Below are positions 8,975 through 17,712 of a stretch of DNA of 64,000 nt, in pieces (positions within the stretch are counted from its first letter, which is position 1; the number at the start of each line of letters is the position of its first letter). Both the position numbers and the translations under genes were made by a program. The notes under the pieces are model-generated. The model did no database searches and was not told the DNA's origin. It saw only the letters and a program-made list of their open reading frames with translations. Source of the DNA: Poriferisodalis sp965208485 (GTDB lineage Bacteria > Actinomycetota > Acidimicrobiia > Acidimicrobiales > Poriferisodalaceae); NCBI RefSeq assembly GCF_965208485.1, contig NZ_OZ242344.1:124001-188000 (forward strand), in the 5' to 3' direction.

Positions 8975-9540
8975 GCGGCGCGCAGGGCCCAAACCTGTCC
9001 CCTGAGGAAACCGCGGTGGTCAGCCTGCCGCAGGAACCCGACCTGCACATCTTCGCTGCCATCGTGGAGAACAAGTTCGGCGTGCTGGCACGGATCGCCG
9101 GGCTGTTCAGCCGGCGCGGCTTCAACATCTTCTCGCTGGCGGTGGCCCCGACCGCCGATCCCGACTACAGCCGCATCACCATCGTGGTGGACGTCCACAA
9201 CACCGACGTCAACCAGATCGCGAAGCAGCTCGACAAGCTCGTCAACGTCATCAACATCAGCGAGCTGCACCCGTCCGATTCGCTCGAGCGGGAGCTGATG
9301 CTGGCCCGCGTCGGCGCCGTCGACCTCGAAGCCGTCATCGAGGTGATCTCCGAGTACGGCGGGGAAGTGCTCGATCACGCCGACGGCGAAGCCATTGTGA
9401 GCGTGAGCGCGCATCCGGACCGGCTGGACCGGTGCGAACGCCAGCTGCGCCCGTTCGGCCTGCATGTGCTGCAGCGCACCGGCCGCATCGCATTGCGGGC
9501 GCTCGATGCCGATGAGCCCGCCGTCGGCATGACCACCTGA
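8971..9540 (+). CDS. ilvN: Acetolactate synthase, small (regulatory) subunit
   Basis: 189 residues. An N-terminal ACT domain (FGVLARIAGLFSRRGFNIFS, near 30-50) binds the feedback inhibitor valine, followed by the C-terminal IlvH domain that activates the large subunit. An extra ~20-residue N-terminal tail precedes the ACT domain. The GTG start overlaps the ilvB stop (GTGA), so translation is coupled. Length and motifs match actinobacterial IlvN/IlvH. Confidence 0.95.
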   Translation: MSGAQGPNLSPEETAVVSLPQEPDLHIFAAIVENKFGVLARIAGLFSRRGFNIFSLAVAPTADPDYSRITIVVDVHNTDVNQIAKQLDKLVNVINISELHPSDSLERELMLARVGAVDLEAVIEVISEYGGEVLDHADGEAIVSVSAHPDRLDRCERQLRPFGLHVLQRTGRIALRALDADEPAVGMTT

Positions 9541-9591
9541 GACTGGCAGACTCCCGTCCCGCCAACTCAGAATCCTCAAGGAGCGACAACC

Positions 9592-10629
9592 ATGCCCGCC
9601 ACCATCTACTACGAAGAAGACGCGGATCTCGGCCAGTTCGCAGGCCGCACCGTGGCCGTCATGGGCTACGGGTCCCAAGGCCACGCTCATGCCCTGAACC
9701 TGCGGGACAGCGGCGTGGATGTCGTGGTGGGGCTGCGCGAAAGCTCGTCGTCGCGCCCGAAGGCGGAGGCCGAAGGCCTGCGCGTCGCCGGCATGGCAAC
9801 GGCGGCTGCCGACGCCGACATCATCATGATGGCATTGCCCGACACCGACCAGGCAGCCATCTACGACTCCTCGATTGCGCCGAACCTGCAGCCGGGCAAC
9901 GCCATCGCCTTCTCGCACGGCTTCAACATCCATTTCGGACAGATCAGCCCGCCCGATGAGGTCGATGTATGGATGATCGCTCCGAAGGGCCCCGGGCACA
10001 ACGTGCGACGCACCTATGTGGAGGGCGGTGGGGTCCCTGCGCTCGTGGCTATTCACCACGATGCCACCGGGCACGCGCTGACAGACGCGCTCGCCTATGC
10101 GAAGGGCATTGGCGGCACCCGCGGGGGTGTGCTCACCACGACGTTCGCAGAGGAAACCGAGACCGACCTGTTCGGCGAGCAAGTGGTGCTCTGCGGGGGG
10201 CTGACCGAGCTCATCCGCGCCGGGTACGAGACGTTGGTCGAGGCCGGCTACCAGCCCGAGTCCGCCTATTTCGAGACGCTGCACGAGGTGAAGCTGATCG
10301 TCGACTTCATCTACGAGGCGGGCATCTCGGGCATGCGCTACTCGATCTCGACGACCGCCGAGTACGGCGACATGACCCGGGGATCGCGCATCATCACCGA
10401 CGAGACCCGTGCGGAGATGAGGCGCATCCTGGCCGAGATCCAGGACGGCAGCTTCGCCCGCGAGTGGATCGACGAGAACCGCAACGGTCTGCCGAACTAT
10501 CGCCGCATGGCCGAAGAAGGCCGCCAGCACCCGATCGAGCAGGTCGGCGCGCAGCTGCGGGCGATGATGCCGTGGATCACCGCAGGCCGCCAGGACGTGA
10601 CCGCAGCCTCAGGCGGCGCCGTTTCCTGA
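9592..10629 (+). CDS. ilvC: Ketol-acid reductoisomerase (class I)
   Basis: 345 residues, the length of the short class I enzymes. It isomerises and reduces acetolactate or acetohydroxybutyrate. The N-terminal Rossmann motif is GYGSQGHAHALNLRDSG. The following LRESSSSRPKAE loop has several serines and an arginine, which would suit NADPH. Mg2+-site residues lie in FAEETETDLFGEQVVLCGG and in the HEVKLIVDFIYEAG segment. It begins 51 bases after ilvN with a clear AAGGAGCGAC ribosome-binding site, as the last gene of the operon. Confidence 0.97.
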   Translation: MPATIYYEEDADLGQFAGRTVAVMGYGSQGHAHALNLRDSGVDVVVGLRESSSSRPKAEAEGLRVAGMATAAADADIIMMALPDTDQAAIYDSSIAPNLQPGNAIAFSHGFNIHFGQISPPDEVDVWMIAPKGPGHNVRRTYVEGGGVPALVAIHHDATGHALTDALAYAKGIGGTRGGVLTTTFAEETETDLFGEQVVLCGGLTELIRAGYETLVEAGYQPESAYFETLHEVKLIVDFIYEAGISGMRYSISTTAEYGDMTRGSRIITDETRAEMRRILAEIQDGSFAREWIDENRNGLPNYRRMAEEGRQHPIEQVGAQLRAMMPWITAGRQDVTAASGGAVS

Positions 10630-10673
10630 CCCGAAACGCGGACACGTGCGCCTTCTCGTAGTCGCAGTTGCTG

Positions 10674-10760
10674 TTTCCCGCTCTTGTTCCCAGTTTCGAT
10701 TCAATACGGGCTCACGGGCCGCTCGGGCCACGACTGTGCCTAGCGGCACAGTCTCTGACC
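10674..10760 (+). repeat. Interspersed repeat, copy A
   Basis: About 87 bases downstream of ilvC. They match, in inverted orientation, the sequence at 13590-13676. Two blocks of 17 bases are identical (TTCCCGCTCTTGTTCCC and CTCACGGGCCGCTCGGG) with similar spacing, and similarity continues over a GCC-GCGGC-CAG stretch. Function unknown; it is not inside a gene. Confidence 0.7.
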
Positions 10761-10788
10761 CGCCGCGAGGCGGTGGCAGAATCGAGGC

Positions 10789-11412
10789 GTGGTCGAAGTC
10801 GTCGTAACGCCGGTGCGGGTGCCCCGAGCGGGCGACCTGCTAGTGGCGACGCCGCGCTTGGTGGACCCGAACTTCGACCGCACCGTGGTGTTCGTGATCG
10901 AGCATCAGGAGGCGGGCACGCTCGGCGTCGTCATCAATCGCGACTCGGGGATCTCGTGCGCTGCAGCGGTCCCGCGTTGGGCGCCTCGATTCTCTGAGGG
11001 GGCGGCGGTCGGGTTGGGTGGACCGGTCGAGCCGCAGGGGCTGCTGGCCTTGGGAACGACCCTCGCCGCGCCATCTGCGCAAGAACACTCGGCTTCCAGC
11101 GCTGGAGGCGAGTCGTCAGAGACTGAGGGCGTGTGGCGATCGGTCAGCAGGGGAGTGGGTCTCGTGAACCTCACGGCGGATCCGTCAGAGCTCGACGCTG
11201 AGGTGGTCGCCGTGCGCATCTACGGCGGCCACGCGGGATGGGGTCCCGGCCAACTGCGGGGCGAGCTGGAGGCTGGGTGCTGGTGGGTGTTCGACGCTTC
11301 GGCAGGTGACCTGACCGCTGACGCGACCACGCTTTGGTACGACGTGCTGGCGCGCCAGCCCGCTCCAGCCTGCCTGCTCGCGAACTATCCCGACGATCCG
11401 TCACACAACTGA
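10789..11412 (+). CDS. YqgE/AlgH family protein (UPF0301)
   Basis: 207 residues. The family signature is present: GDLLVATPRLVDPNFDRTVV near residue 10, then IEHQEAGTLGVVINR, a GGPV segment, RIYGGHAGWGPGQLRGELE and WWVFDA. A hydrophilic, Ser/Glu-rich insert (about 95-120) is not usual for the family. The biochemical role of the family is not established; AlgH was named for an effect on alginate genes in Pseudomonas. The start is GTG at 10789. Confidence 0.9.
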   Translation: MVEVVVTPVRVPRAGDLLVATPRLVDPNFDRTVVFVIEHQEAGTLGVVINRDSGISCAAAVPRWAPRFSEGAAVGLGGPVEPQGLLALGTTLAAPSAQEHSASSAGGESSETEGVWRSVSRGVGLVNLTADPSELDAEVVAVRIYGGHAGWGPGQLRGELEAGCWWVFDASAGDLTADATTLWYDVLARQPAPACLLANYPDDPSHN

Positions 11413-11571
11413 ATGGCCAAACTCGGACCATGTGCCTGATACATCGCTTCTGGCGTTGACTGCCAGCGCGCGGCGTCGCGGCGTCGCCGACGAACTGGCA
11501 GGAAGGTCACTGCTACGTTTGGCATTTGCGCTGCTAAGCAGTCTCACAGCACTCACGAATGGAGCACCCTC

Positions 11572-12165
11572 ATGAGCGACTCAGAGGAGTCAGCGGCGTC
11601 TGACGGCGAGGGTCACGGGGCATCCTCGGCGGTCACCGGCTGGGCCGAACTGGGCAACGGCGATGTCGTCGAGCTGGCTTCACCCGGTGCACGCTTCGGC
11701 GCTCGCATCCTCGATGCCATCGCGATCATCGTCGTTATGTTCGCCGTGTTTGCTCTCGGTCTTGTAGGCACTCTCGGTCTTGTAGGCACCAGTGGCGATC
11801 TTGTAGGCACCAGTGGAACCTCTGGCGACAGTGATGGGACAGCAGTCGCTGGGTTCTTCGCTGGGTTCTTCGCATCAGCACTTGCTGCCGCCGCGGTCGG
11901 TTTGCTGTATGAAGTCGTGCAAATTGCGTTGTGGGGTCAGACTCTCGGCAAGCGCGCTACCAGTGTCAAGGTGGTCAACGCGGTACACGGTGGCGAGCCG
12001 GGTTGGGGCAAGTCGATCGGCCGTTGGGTGATACCTGGTCTGTTGGCGTTGATTCCGTTCATCGGCTGGCTGTTGTCGCTGATCTGCTACCTCAGCCTCT
12101 TGTGGGACCGAGTGCGTCAAGGCTGGCACGACAAGGCCGCCGGCACCCTCGTCATCAGAACCTGA
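11572..12165 (+). CDS. RDD family membrane protein
   Basis: 197 residues. An acidic N-terminal tail is followed by GARFGARILDAIAIIVV (the Arg/Asp motif that names the family), a second membrane helix pair near 100-125 and LGKRATSVKVV, then a hydrophobic C-terminal hairpin and WHDKAAGTLV. Between the first two helices is a Gly/Thr/Ser loop made of a repeated LVGTSG-like unit. A GGAG site lies about 8 bases before the ATG. RDD proteins are integral membrane proteins, some linked to ion transport; the role here is not predictable. Confidence 0.85.
   Translation: MSDSEESAASDGEGHGASSAVTGWAELGNGDVVELASPGARFGARILDAIAIIVVMFAVFALGLVGTLGLVGTSGDLVGTSGTSGDSDGTAVAGFFAGFFASALAAAAVGLLYEVVQIALWGQTLGKRATSVKVVNAVHGGEPGWGKSIGRWVIPGLLALIPFIGWLLSLICYLSLLWDRVRQGWHDKAAGTLVIRT
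11757..11820 (+). repeat. In-frame tandem repeat in the RDD gene
   Basis: The unit CTTGTAGGCAC occurs three times within about 55 bases, twice followed by CAGTGG, and encodes a repeated LVGT(S)G loop. It looks like a small expandable coding repeat in an extramembrane loop. Confidence 0.7.
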
Positions 12166-12382
12166 GGCGAGCCCACTGACGACCTGAGGGAGCAGGGACG
12201 CTGTTTGTTGAGCGAGTACCGCGATCCGTTGTCACACGGCGATGGGCGCCGTACTGGTTGGGCCGAACTCGCAGCGGCTTTAGCAGGATGCCGAAAAAGT
12301 CGGTTTTCGGGCGGTGCCCAGTTGCAAACCCGCAGGTCAGGGGCTTGCGCTTCCGGCCAGACCTGCATATTTCAGCAGCCTG

Positions 12383-13531
12383 TTAGAGCCGCTCGACGAT
12401 GTAGTCGATGCAGGCGGTGAGGGCTTCGGCGTCTGAGGGTTCTATGGCGGGGAATGCCGCTATGCGCAGCTGGTTGCGGCCCAGCCTGCGGTAGCCCTCG
12501 GTGTCGACGATGTCGTTGGCCCGGAGCGCCGCGGCGATGTCATCGGCGCTCACGCCTTCGAAGTCGATCGTGCACACCACGGGGGAGCGCATCGCGCTGA
12601 CTGTGACGAATGGCGAGGCGAAGTCGCGGGCTGCCGCCCAGCCATAGACGGCGCCGCTGGAGGCCGCCGAACGCGATGCGGCCCAAGCGAGGCCGCCGCC
12701 GTCGAGCATCCACTCGGCGGTCTCCAGCGTCAGCAGGATCGTCGCCAAGGCGGGCGTGTTGTAGGTCTGGTCCTGGCGGGAGTTGCGCACCGCGATCGCC
12801 AGATCCAGCGTGGCGGGCTTGTAGCGGCCCTCGCTGTCGATCCGCTCGATGCGGTCGGCTGCTGTCGGTGAGCACAGTGCGATGAAAAGCCCGCCGTCGG
12901 CGGCGAAGGCCTTCTGCGGAGCGAAGTAGTAGCAGTCGACGTCAGCCGGATCCCATGTCATGGCGCCCGCGGCCGACGTTGCGTCAACCATGACGAGCGC
13001 CGGCGTCGTGCCGCTTCGTGCTCCATCGAGCTGGGGTTGGTTCAGATGCATGGCTACCCCAGTGGACGTCTCGTTGTGGGTCAGCGCGTACACGTCGATC
13101 TCAGCGGGATCTGCGGACTCGGGCACCGGATGGCTGCCATAGGGCGACGCGATAACCGCCGGATCTTCCAGATGGGGCGCGGCAGCGGTGACGGCTGAGA
13201 ATTTCTCGGAGAACTCGCCGAAGGCCAGGTGCTGTGCTCGGCGTTCGATCATCGAGAAGGCGGCAGCGTCCCAGAAGCCCGTGCTGCCGCCGTTGCCCAG
13301 CACCACCTCCCAGCCCTCGTCCAGGCCGAAGAGCTCTGCCATTGCCGCTCGCAAACGGCCCACGACCGAGCGGACTCCGGTGCGGCGATGCGAAGTGCCC
13401 ATGTAGTCGTGTGCCCGAGCCGCGAGCGCCTTCACGGCCTCGGGGCGGACCTTGGACGGACCCGAGCCGAACCGCCCATCGGCGGGTCGCAGCTCGGCGG
13501 GTATGGAAATCGATGAGGGAGACGCAGACAT
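12383..13531 (-). CDS. serC: Phosphoserine aminotransferase
   Basis: 382 residues, of the actinobacterial SerC type. It converts 3-phosphohydroxypyruvate and glutamate to phosphoserine with PLP. Seen: the N-terminal FGSGPSKVRPEAV, a GTSHR motif, EVVLGNGGSTGFWDAAAF, an ALTHNETSTGV segment, VDATSAAG and the PLP lysine in FAPQKAFAADGG. It lies divergent from the aminotransferase/SerA pair, so two serine-pathway genes (serC, serA) are near each other but in separate transcripts. Confidence 0.95.
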   Translation of the reverse strand: MSASPSSISIPAELRPADGRFGSGPSKVRPEAVKALAARAHDYMGTSHRRTGVRSVVGRLRAAMAELFGLDEGWEVVLGNGGSTGFWDAAAFSMIERRAQHLAFGEFSEKFSAVTAAAPHLEDPAVIASPYGSHPVPESADPAEIDVYALTHNETSTGVAMHLNQPQLDGARSGTTPALVMVDATSAAGAMTWDPADVDCYYFAPQKAFAADGGLFIALCSPTAADRIERIDSEGRYKPATLDLAIAVRNSRQDQTYNTPALATILLTLETAEWMLDGGGLAWAASRSAASSGAVYGWAAARDFASPFVTVSAMRSPVVCTIDFEGVSADDIAAALRANDIVDTEGYRRLGRNQLRIAAFPAIEPSDAEALTACIDYIVERL

Positions 13532-13820
13532 CGGCTGCCACTATTGCGCCCGGGCCGGTCGCGGACAACCACATTTCGCTGACAATTCGCCAAGAGGCTG
13601 AGCCGGCAGGCGAAGCCGTGACCCGAGCGGCCCGTGAGTCCGTCTCCAATGAGAATCGGGAACAAGAGCGGGAAGTATCTGGTGCGAACAGAAGCAGGTT
13701 CCGCTACCCACGCGAGTCCTCAAGCCGGGTCCGACTCGTCGTGCGGGGTGGCGCAACACGACTTGGCGGCGAGACTGTCGGGCGCTCGCAGCAGCAGGTC
13801 GAGCAGACGGGAGACGCTCA
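13532..13820. other. Divergent intergenic region serC / aminotransferase
   Basis: 289 bases between the divergent starts. It holds copy B of the interspersed repeat and presumably promoters for both directions. A GGGAG ribosome-binding site precedes the aminotransferase ATG at 13821. Confidence 0.6.
13590..13676 (-). repeat. Interspersed repeat, copy B
   Basis: Inverted relative to copy A near 10.7 kb; the two share identical 17-base blocks at both ends of a less conserved centre. It is again intergenic, next to amino-acid biosynthesis genes. Confidence 0.7.
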
Positions 13821-15014
13821 ATGAGCAATCGAGTATCGGCGGCACTGGCGGGCATCGCCCCGTCGGCCACCCTCGCGGTGGACGCCAAGGCCAAGGCGCT
13901 GCGGGCGGCGGGCGAGAACGTGATCGGCTTCGGCGCCGGCGAACCCGATTTCCCGACACCCGAGCACATCGTGGACGCCGCAGCGGCCGCTTGCCGAGAC
14001 GCGGCGAACCACCGTTATTCGCCCGCCGGCGGTCTGCCTGCGCTGAAGACCGCGCTGGCCGCCAAGACCAAGCGAGACAGCGGCCTCGACTGGGATGCCG
14101 GCCAATTCCTGGTCACGAACGGCGGCAAGCAGGCTGTCTACAACACCATGGCCGCGCTCATCGATCCCGGTGACGAGGTGCTGCTGCCCGCGCCCTACTG
14201 GACGACCTATCCCGAGGCGATCCGGGTGTTCGGCGGCGTGCCGGTCGAGGTGTTCGCCGGCATCGAGAGCGGGTTCCGGGTGAGCCTGGACCAGCTCGAG
14301 GCGGCACGCACCGACCGGACGAAAGCACTGCTGTTCGTGTCGCCGTCCAACCCGACCGGTGCCGTGTACCCGCGCGACGAGATCGTGGCCATCGGCCAGT
14401 GGGCATTCGAGCACGGCCTGTGGGTGATCACCGACGAGATCTACGAGCACCTCACCTACGGCGACGCCGAGCATCACTCGCTGCCGGTGCTCGTGCCAGA
14501 GATCGCTGATCGCTGTGTCGTGCTCAATGGCGTCGCCAAGACCTACGCCATGACCGGCTGGCGGGTCGGGTGGATGGCCGGACCGCCCGATGTCATCGCC
14601 GCGGCGACGAACCTGCAGAGCCACGCCACCTCCAACGTCTGCAACGTTGCCCAAGCGGCGGCTCTTGCAGCGGTCTCAGGCGATCTCGACGCAGTGGCCA
14701 TGATGCGGGCGGCGTTCGACGTTCGCCGTCGGCGCATCAGCGAGATGCTCAACTCGATCGACGGCGTCGAGTGCCCGGAACCTGAGGGTGCGTTCTACGC
14801 GTTCCCCAATATGGAAGGGCTGCTGGGACGCCGCTACGGCGATGCCGAGGCGAACACGACGCTGGAGCTGGCAGCAGCCGTGCTCGAGCAGGCCAAGGTG
14901 GCATTCGTGCCCGGCGAGGCGTTCGGCGCCCCTGGCTATGCCCGGTTCTCGTTCGCCATGGGTCTCGACGATCTCTCCGAAGGCATCAGCCGCGTAGCTG
15001 ACTTGGTGGCGTGA
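13821..15014 (+). CDS. Aspartate-type class I aminotransferase
   Basis: 397 residues, fold-type I PLP enzyme of the aspartate aminotransferase I-beta/gamma type. Seen: FGAGEPDFPTPEHI near 38, RYSPAGGLPALK, a YWTTYPE segment, SPSNPTGAVY, DEIYEHL and the PLP lysine in NGVAKTYAMTGWRVGW near 240; a C-terminal arginine lies in YARFSFAM. It probably uses aspartate/2-oxoglutarate, though related enzymes accept prephenate or other acids. serA starts one base after its stop, so the two are co-transcribed. Confidence 0.9.
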   Translation: MSNRVSAALAGIAPSATLAVDAKAKALRAAGENVIGFGAGEPDFPTPEHIVDAAAAACRDAANHRYSPAGGLPALKTALAAKTKRDSGLDWDAGQFLVTNGGKQAVYNTMAALIDPGDEVLLPAPYWTTYPEAIRVFGGVPVEVFAGIESGFRVSLDQLEAARTDRTKALLFVSPSNPTGAVYPRDEIVAIGQWAFEHGLWVITDEIYEHLTYGDAEHHSLPVLVPEIADRCVVLNGVAKTYAMTGWRVGWMAGPPDVIAAATNLQSHATSNVCNVAQAAALAAVSGDLDAVAMMRAAFDVRRRRISEMLNSIDGVECPEPEGAFYAFPNMEGLLGRRYGDAEANTTLELAAAVLEQAKVAFVPGEAFGAPGYARFSFAMGLDDLSEGISRVADLVA

Positions 15015-15015
15015 C

Positions 15016-15957
15016 ATGGCTCGAGTCGTGGTCGCCGAGCCGCTTGCGGATGCCGGCTTGGACTTGCTGCGCGCTGCGGGTCACGACATCGACATTCGCA
15101 ACAGGCTCAGCGCAGATGACTTGCGTCGAACCATCGTCGGCGCGCATGGGCTGATCGTCCGCTCCGCGACACAGGTCGATGCTGAGCTGCTGGCGGCAGG
15201 TGAATCGCTGGTGGTCGTCGGGCGAGCCGGCGTCGGGCTCGACAACGTCGATGTGGCTGCGGCCTCCGAGCGGGGTGTGATTGTCTGCAATGCGCCCTAC
15301 AGCAACGTCGTGTCGGCCGCGGAAATGACCGTCGCCTTGATGCTGGCGCTCGCCCGCCATGTGCCCCAAGCGCATCAGGCGCTGGCGGAGGGGCGCTGGG
15401 AGCGCGGCAACTGGGGCGGCATGGAGATCTGCCGTAAGACGGTGGGAATCCTGGGCTTGGGCCGTGTCGGGCGGCTGGTGGCGCAGCGGATTGCGCCGTT
15501 CGATGTGGCGCTCATTGCCTACGACCCCTACGTGAGCGCCGAGTCGGCCCGCGCGGCTGGGGTCGACATGGTCTCGTTCGAAGAGCTGCTCGAGATGTCA
15601 GACATCATCACGCTGCACATGCCACGGACAGCCGAGACGGCCGACCTGCTCGGCGCGGAGAATCTCGCCAAATGCCGCCCGCATGCCCTCATTGTGAACA
15701 CGGCGCGGGGCGGCATTCTCGACGAGGCGGCCGCCGCGGTTGCTCTCGAGGAATGCCGGCTGGGCGGTGTCGCGGTGGATGTCTACGCGAGCGAGCCCGC
15801 CACTGACTCCCCGTTGTTCGGCCGCCCCGATGTCGTGGCCACCCCGCATCTCGGCGCCAGCACCACTGAGGCACAAGACCGCGCCGGCACCCAGATCGCC
15901 GAGCAGGTCAATCTGGCCCTGGCCGGCGATCCCGTCCCCTACGCCGTCAATGCCTAG
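15016..15957 (+). CDS. serA: D-3-phosphoglycerate dehydrogenase, short form
   Basis: 313 residues of the D-isomer 2-hydroxyacid dehydrogenase family. The NAD motif is LGLGRVGRLVAQRI near 150. The substrate/catalytic residues are the arginine in NTARGGILDE, the aspartate/glutamate of the VDVYASEP region and the histidine in TPHLGAST. The C-terminal ACT and intervening domains of long SerA enzymes are absent, so serine feedback through an ACT domain is not expected. Its place next to the aminotransferase and near serC supports serine synthesis, but another 2-hydroxyacid substrate is possible. Confidence 0.83.
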   Translation: MARVVVAEPLADAGLDLLRAAGHDIDIRNRLSADDLRRTIVGAHGLIVRSATQVDAELLAAGESLVVVGRAGVGLDNVDVAAASERGVIVCNAPYSNVVSAAEMTVALMLALARHVPQAHQALAEGRWERGNWGGMEICRKTVGILGLGRVGRLVAQRIAPFDVALIAYDPYVSAESARAAGVDMVSFEELLEMSDIITLHMPRTAETADLLGAENLAKCRPHALIVNTARGGILDEAAAAVALEECRLGGVAVDVYASEPATDSPLFGRPDVVATPHLGASTTEAQDRAGTQIAEQVNLALAGDPVPYAVNA

Positions 15958-15959
15958 CG

Positions 15960-17282
15960 TCAGTGCTGGGCAGCGACTGCGGCGGCGTCGGGGTGCCTCA
16001 GGTAGCGGTCGGGAATCTCGAAGCCGAAGATGCGGGCGGCATTGAGGCCCAGAATCCTTGCCCGCTCGCCGTCGGTGAGGTGGCTCATCGTTCGCTCGAT
16101 GGCCTGCGCCGAGTACGGCCACGAGCCTTCATGGTGCGGGAAGTCGTTCGCCCACAGGAAGTTGTCGACGAGGCCGTGCTCGCGGGCCAGATCCAGGCCC
16201 GCAAGATCTTCCTGGAAGCTGGCGAAGCCCTGCCGCTTGAAGTACTCGCTGGGCAGCATCTCCAGCTTGGGCCGCACCCACATGTGGTGCTTGAGGTAGG
16301 CCTCGTCCATGGCGCCCAGCATCCAGGGCACCCAGCCGATGCCTGCCTCGATCGATCCGAACTGCAGCTTGGGATGCCGCTCGGCGACGCCCGAGGCGCA
16401 GATATTGACCAGCGGCTCCATGGTGGGCGCCAGCGAGTGCACCGCGTAGTTGATGACAGCACCGCCCTGGCTGCGGGAAGTGCGCGGATCGCGCCCGGTC
16501 GAGACGTGGAACGTGACCGGCAGACCGACCTCGTCGATGCAGTCCCACAGGGGTTCCATCTCGCGCAGGTTGTAGTTGAGGTCATCCACGTCGGGCGGTC
16601 CGAACACTGGCTTGGCCGGCAGGCTCAATCCCTTGAAGCCGAGCGCAGCGCATCGCTGAATCTCGGCGATCGCGAGGTCCAGCGCGGCCGGTGCGATGCA
16701 CGCCATCGGCGCCAGACGGTCGTTGTGGTCGGCGAATTCCTCCCACGCCCACTCGTTGTAGGCGCGGCACATGGCGTGGCTGAACTCGGCATCGGGCGTG
16801 GCCCAGATGGACAGCCCCTTGTTCGGGAACAGAACCTCAGCGTCGCAGCCGTCGAGAGCCAGATCGCGCAGCCGAGCCTCAGGATCGCGCCCCGACTGGT
16901 TGCGCAGCTTCTCGTGGCCCTCGAACGGCTTGGTCCAGTTGAGCTTGGCCGGCCGGAAGCCCTCCGCCTTCTGGAAGAACTGCTCCTCGGTCGCGCTGCC
17001 GCCTTCACTCTTGGCGCCTTCACCCTTGGCGCCGTCGCCCTTCGAGCCCTTGCCATGAACGTCCATGGCCTTGGTGACAGCGATCGTCGGCAGCCGGTGG
17101 TGGAACCTGGGATCGATGCGGTCGTACAGGAACGTGTTCGGCTCCTGCACATGCCCGTCGGCGGAGCACATGAAGAACTTGTCGTCGGCGTCCGGCCGCG
17201 CCGAGCGCACCCAGCCCTCATTGCCCGGCGTCTCCAGTCGCCACACATTGTTGACATCAGGTTCAGGAATGGTGATTGCCAT
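15960..17282 (-). CDS. Amidohydrolase family protein (amidohydrolase_2)
   Basis: 440 residues, related to the ACMSD-like metal-dependent hydrolases and decarboxylases. Seen: SADGHVQEP (DxH-type first metal motif) near 42, ALDGCDAEVLFPN, a central VTFHVSTGRDP histidine, GSIEAGIGWVPWML and WANDFPHHEGSWP (the late Asp/His motif). A lysine/glycine-rich insert (repeating GKGSKGDGAKGEGAK) lies near 75-95. Similar actinobacterial proteins act on aromatic-ring or meta-cleavage products; the substrate here is unknown. It converges with serA, only two bases apart. Confidence 0.85.
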   Translation of the reverse strand: MAITIPEPDVNNVWRLETPGNEGWVRSARPDADDKFFMCSADGHVQEPNTFLYDRIDPRFHHRLPTIAVTKAMDVHGKGSKGDGAKGEGAKSEGGSATEEQFFQKAEGFRPAKLNWTKPFEGHEKLRNQSGRDPEARLRDLALDGCDAEVLFPNKGLSIWATPDAEFSHAMCRAYNEWAWEEFADHNDRLAPMACIAPAALDLAIAEIQRCAALGFKGLSLPAKPVFGPPDVDDLNYNLREMEPLWDCIDEVGLPVTFHVSTGRDPRTSRSQGGAVINYAVHSLAPTMEPLVNICASGVAERHPKLQFGSIEAGIGWVPWMLGAMDEAYLKHHMWVRPKLEMLPSEYFKRQGFASFQEDLAGLDLAREHGLVDNFLWANDFPHHEGSWPYSAQAIERTMSHLTDGERARILGLNAARIFGFEIPDRYLRHPDAAAVAAQH

Positions 17283-17712
17283 GTCAGTGACTCCAAGTCA
17301 GGGGCATGCGGGAGAAATCGCCAAGGGCGCGGCCGCGCAGCCAGGACCATGACGCGTGTGTTCCATGAGTCTGGCACGCATCCGTTCGCAGCAACCCGGC
17401 AGCCCGAGCAGACGTGTTCCTAGGAGTCCGCTGAGCAATTGGCTTGTCGGGGCGGTTGAATTGTCGGTGGAGTGGTCCCGGGCGGGTTGGGCGGTTCGGC
17501 AGCGGGACCGAAGGATCTCCCTGAGTCTGCGGCGGCTCGAGTTGGCCGACGGTGTGCTCGGGTCGCCATTCAGCAAGTTCTATCAGGCGGTAAAACAACT
17601 ACTAGCAATGAGGTAAAACACCTAATAGTCTTGTCTGAGCAGAGAACACGACGGCGGAAGCTGCACTGCCTCTGTCGGATCGACATATAGCCGCGAGCAG
17701 GGAGGCAATTCG
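17283..17712. other. Intergenic region with an operator-like repeat
   Basis: 430 bases between divergent genes. An 86-codon open frame (17356-17616, plus) shows no recognisable protein. The last 130 bases turn AT-rich and carry a pair of direct repeats; a GGAGG ribosome-binding site at 17701 precedes the next gene. Confidence 0.5.
17589..17628 (+). promoter_or_regulatory. Operator-like direct repeat
   Basis: Two 17-base units, GGTAAAACAACTACTAG at 17589 and GGTAAAACACCTAATAG at 17612, differ at two positions and start 23 bases apart, about two helix turns. They lie in an AT-rich patch 85-125 bases before the AAA_14/DUF4143 gene. This looks like a dimer-binding operator, but no adjacent regulator gene is seen. 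Confidence 0.5.

Noticed and set aside
8734..10530. 598-codon minus-strand open frame
   Set aside because: Antisense to ilvB/ilvN/ilvC, no protein-like motifs; the high GC content keeps the frame open.
12290..12370. Another copy of the 100-bp element
   Set aside because: It shares only GCAGGTC...GACCTGC; no inverted ends are seen, so I did not count it.
17356..17616. 86-codon open frame before the AAA_14 gene
   Set aside because: No ribosome-binding site, no recognisable domain, and it ends in the AT-rich operator-like stretch.
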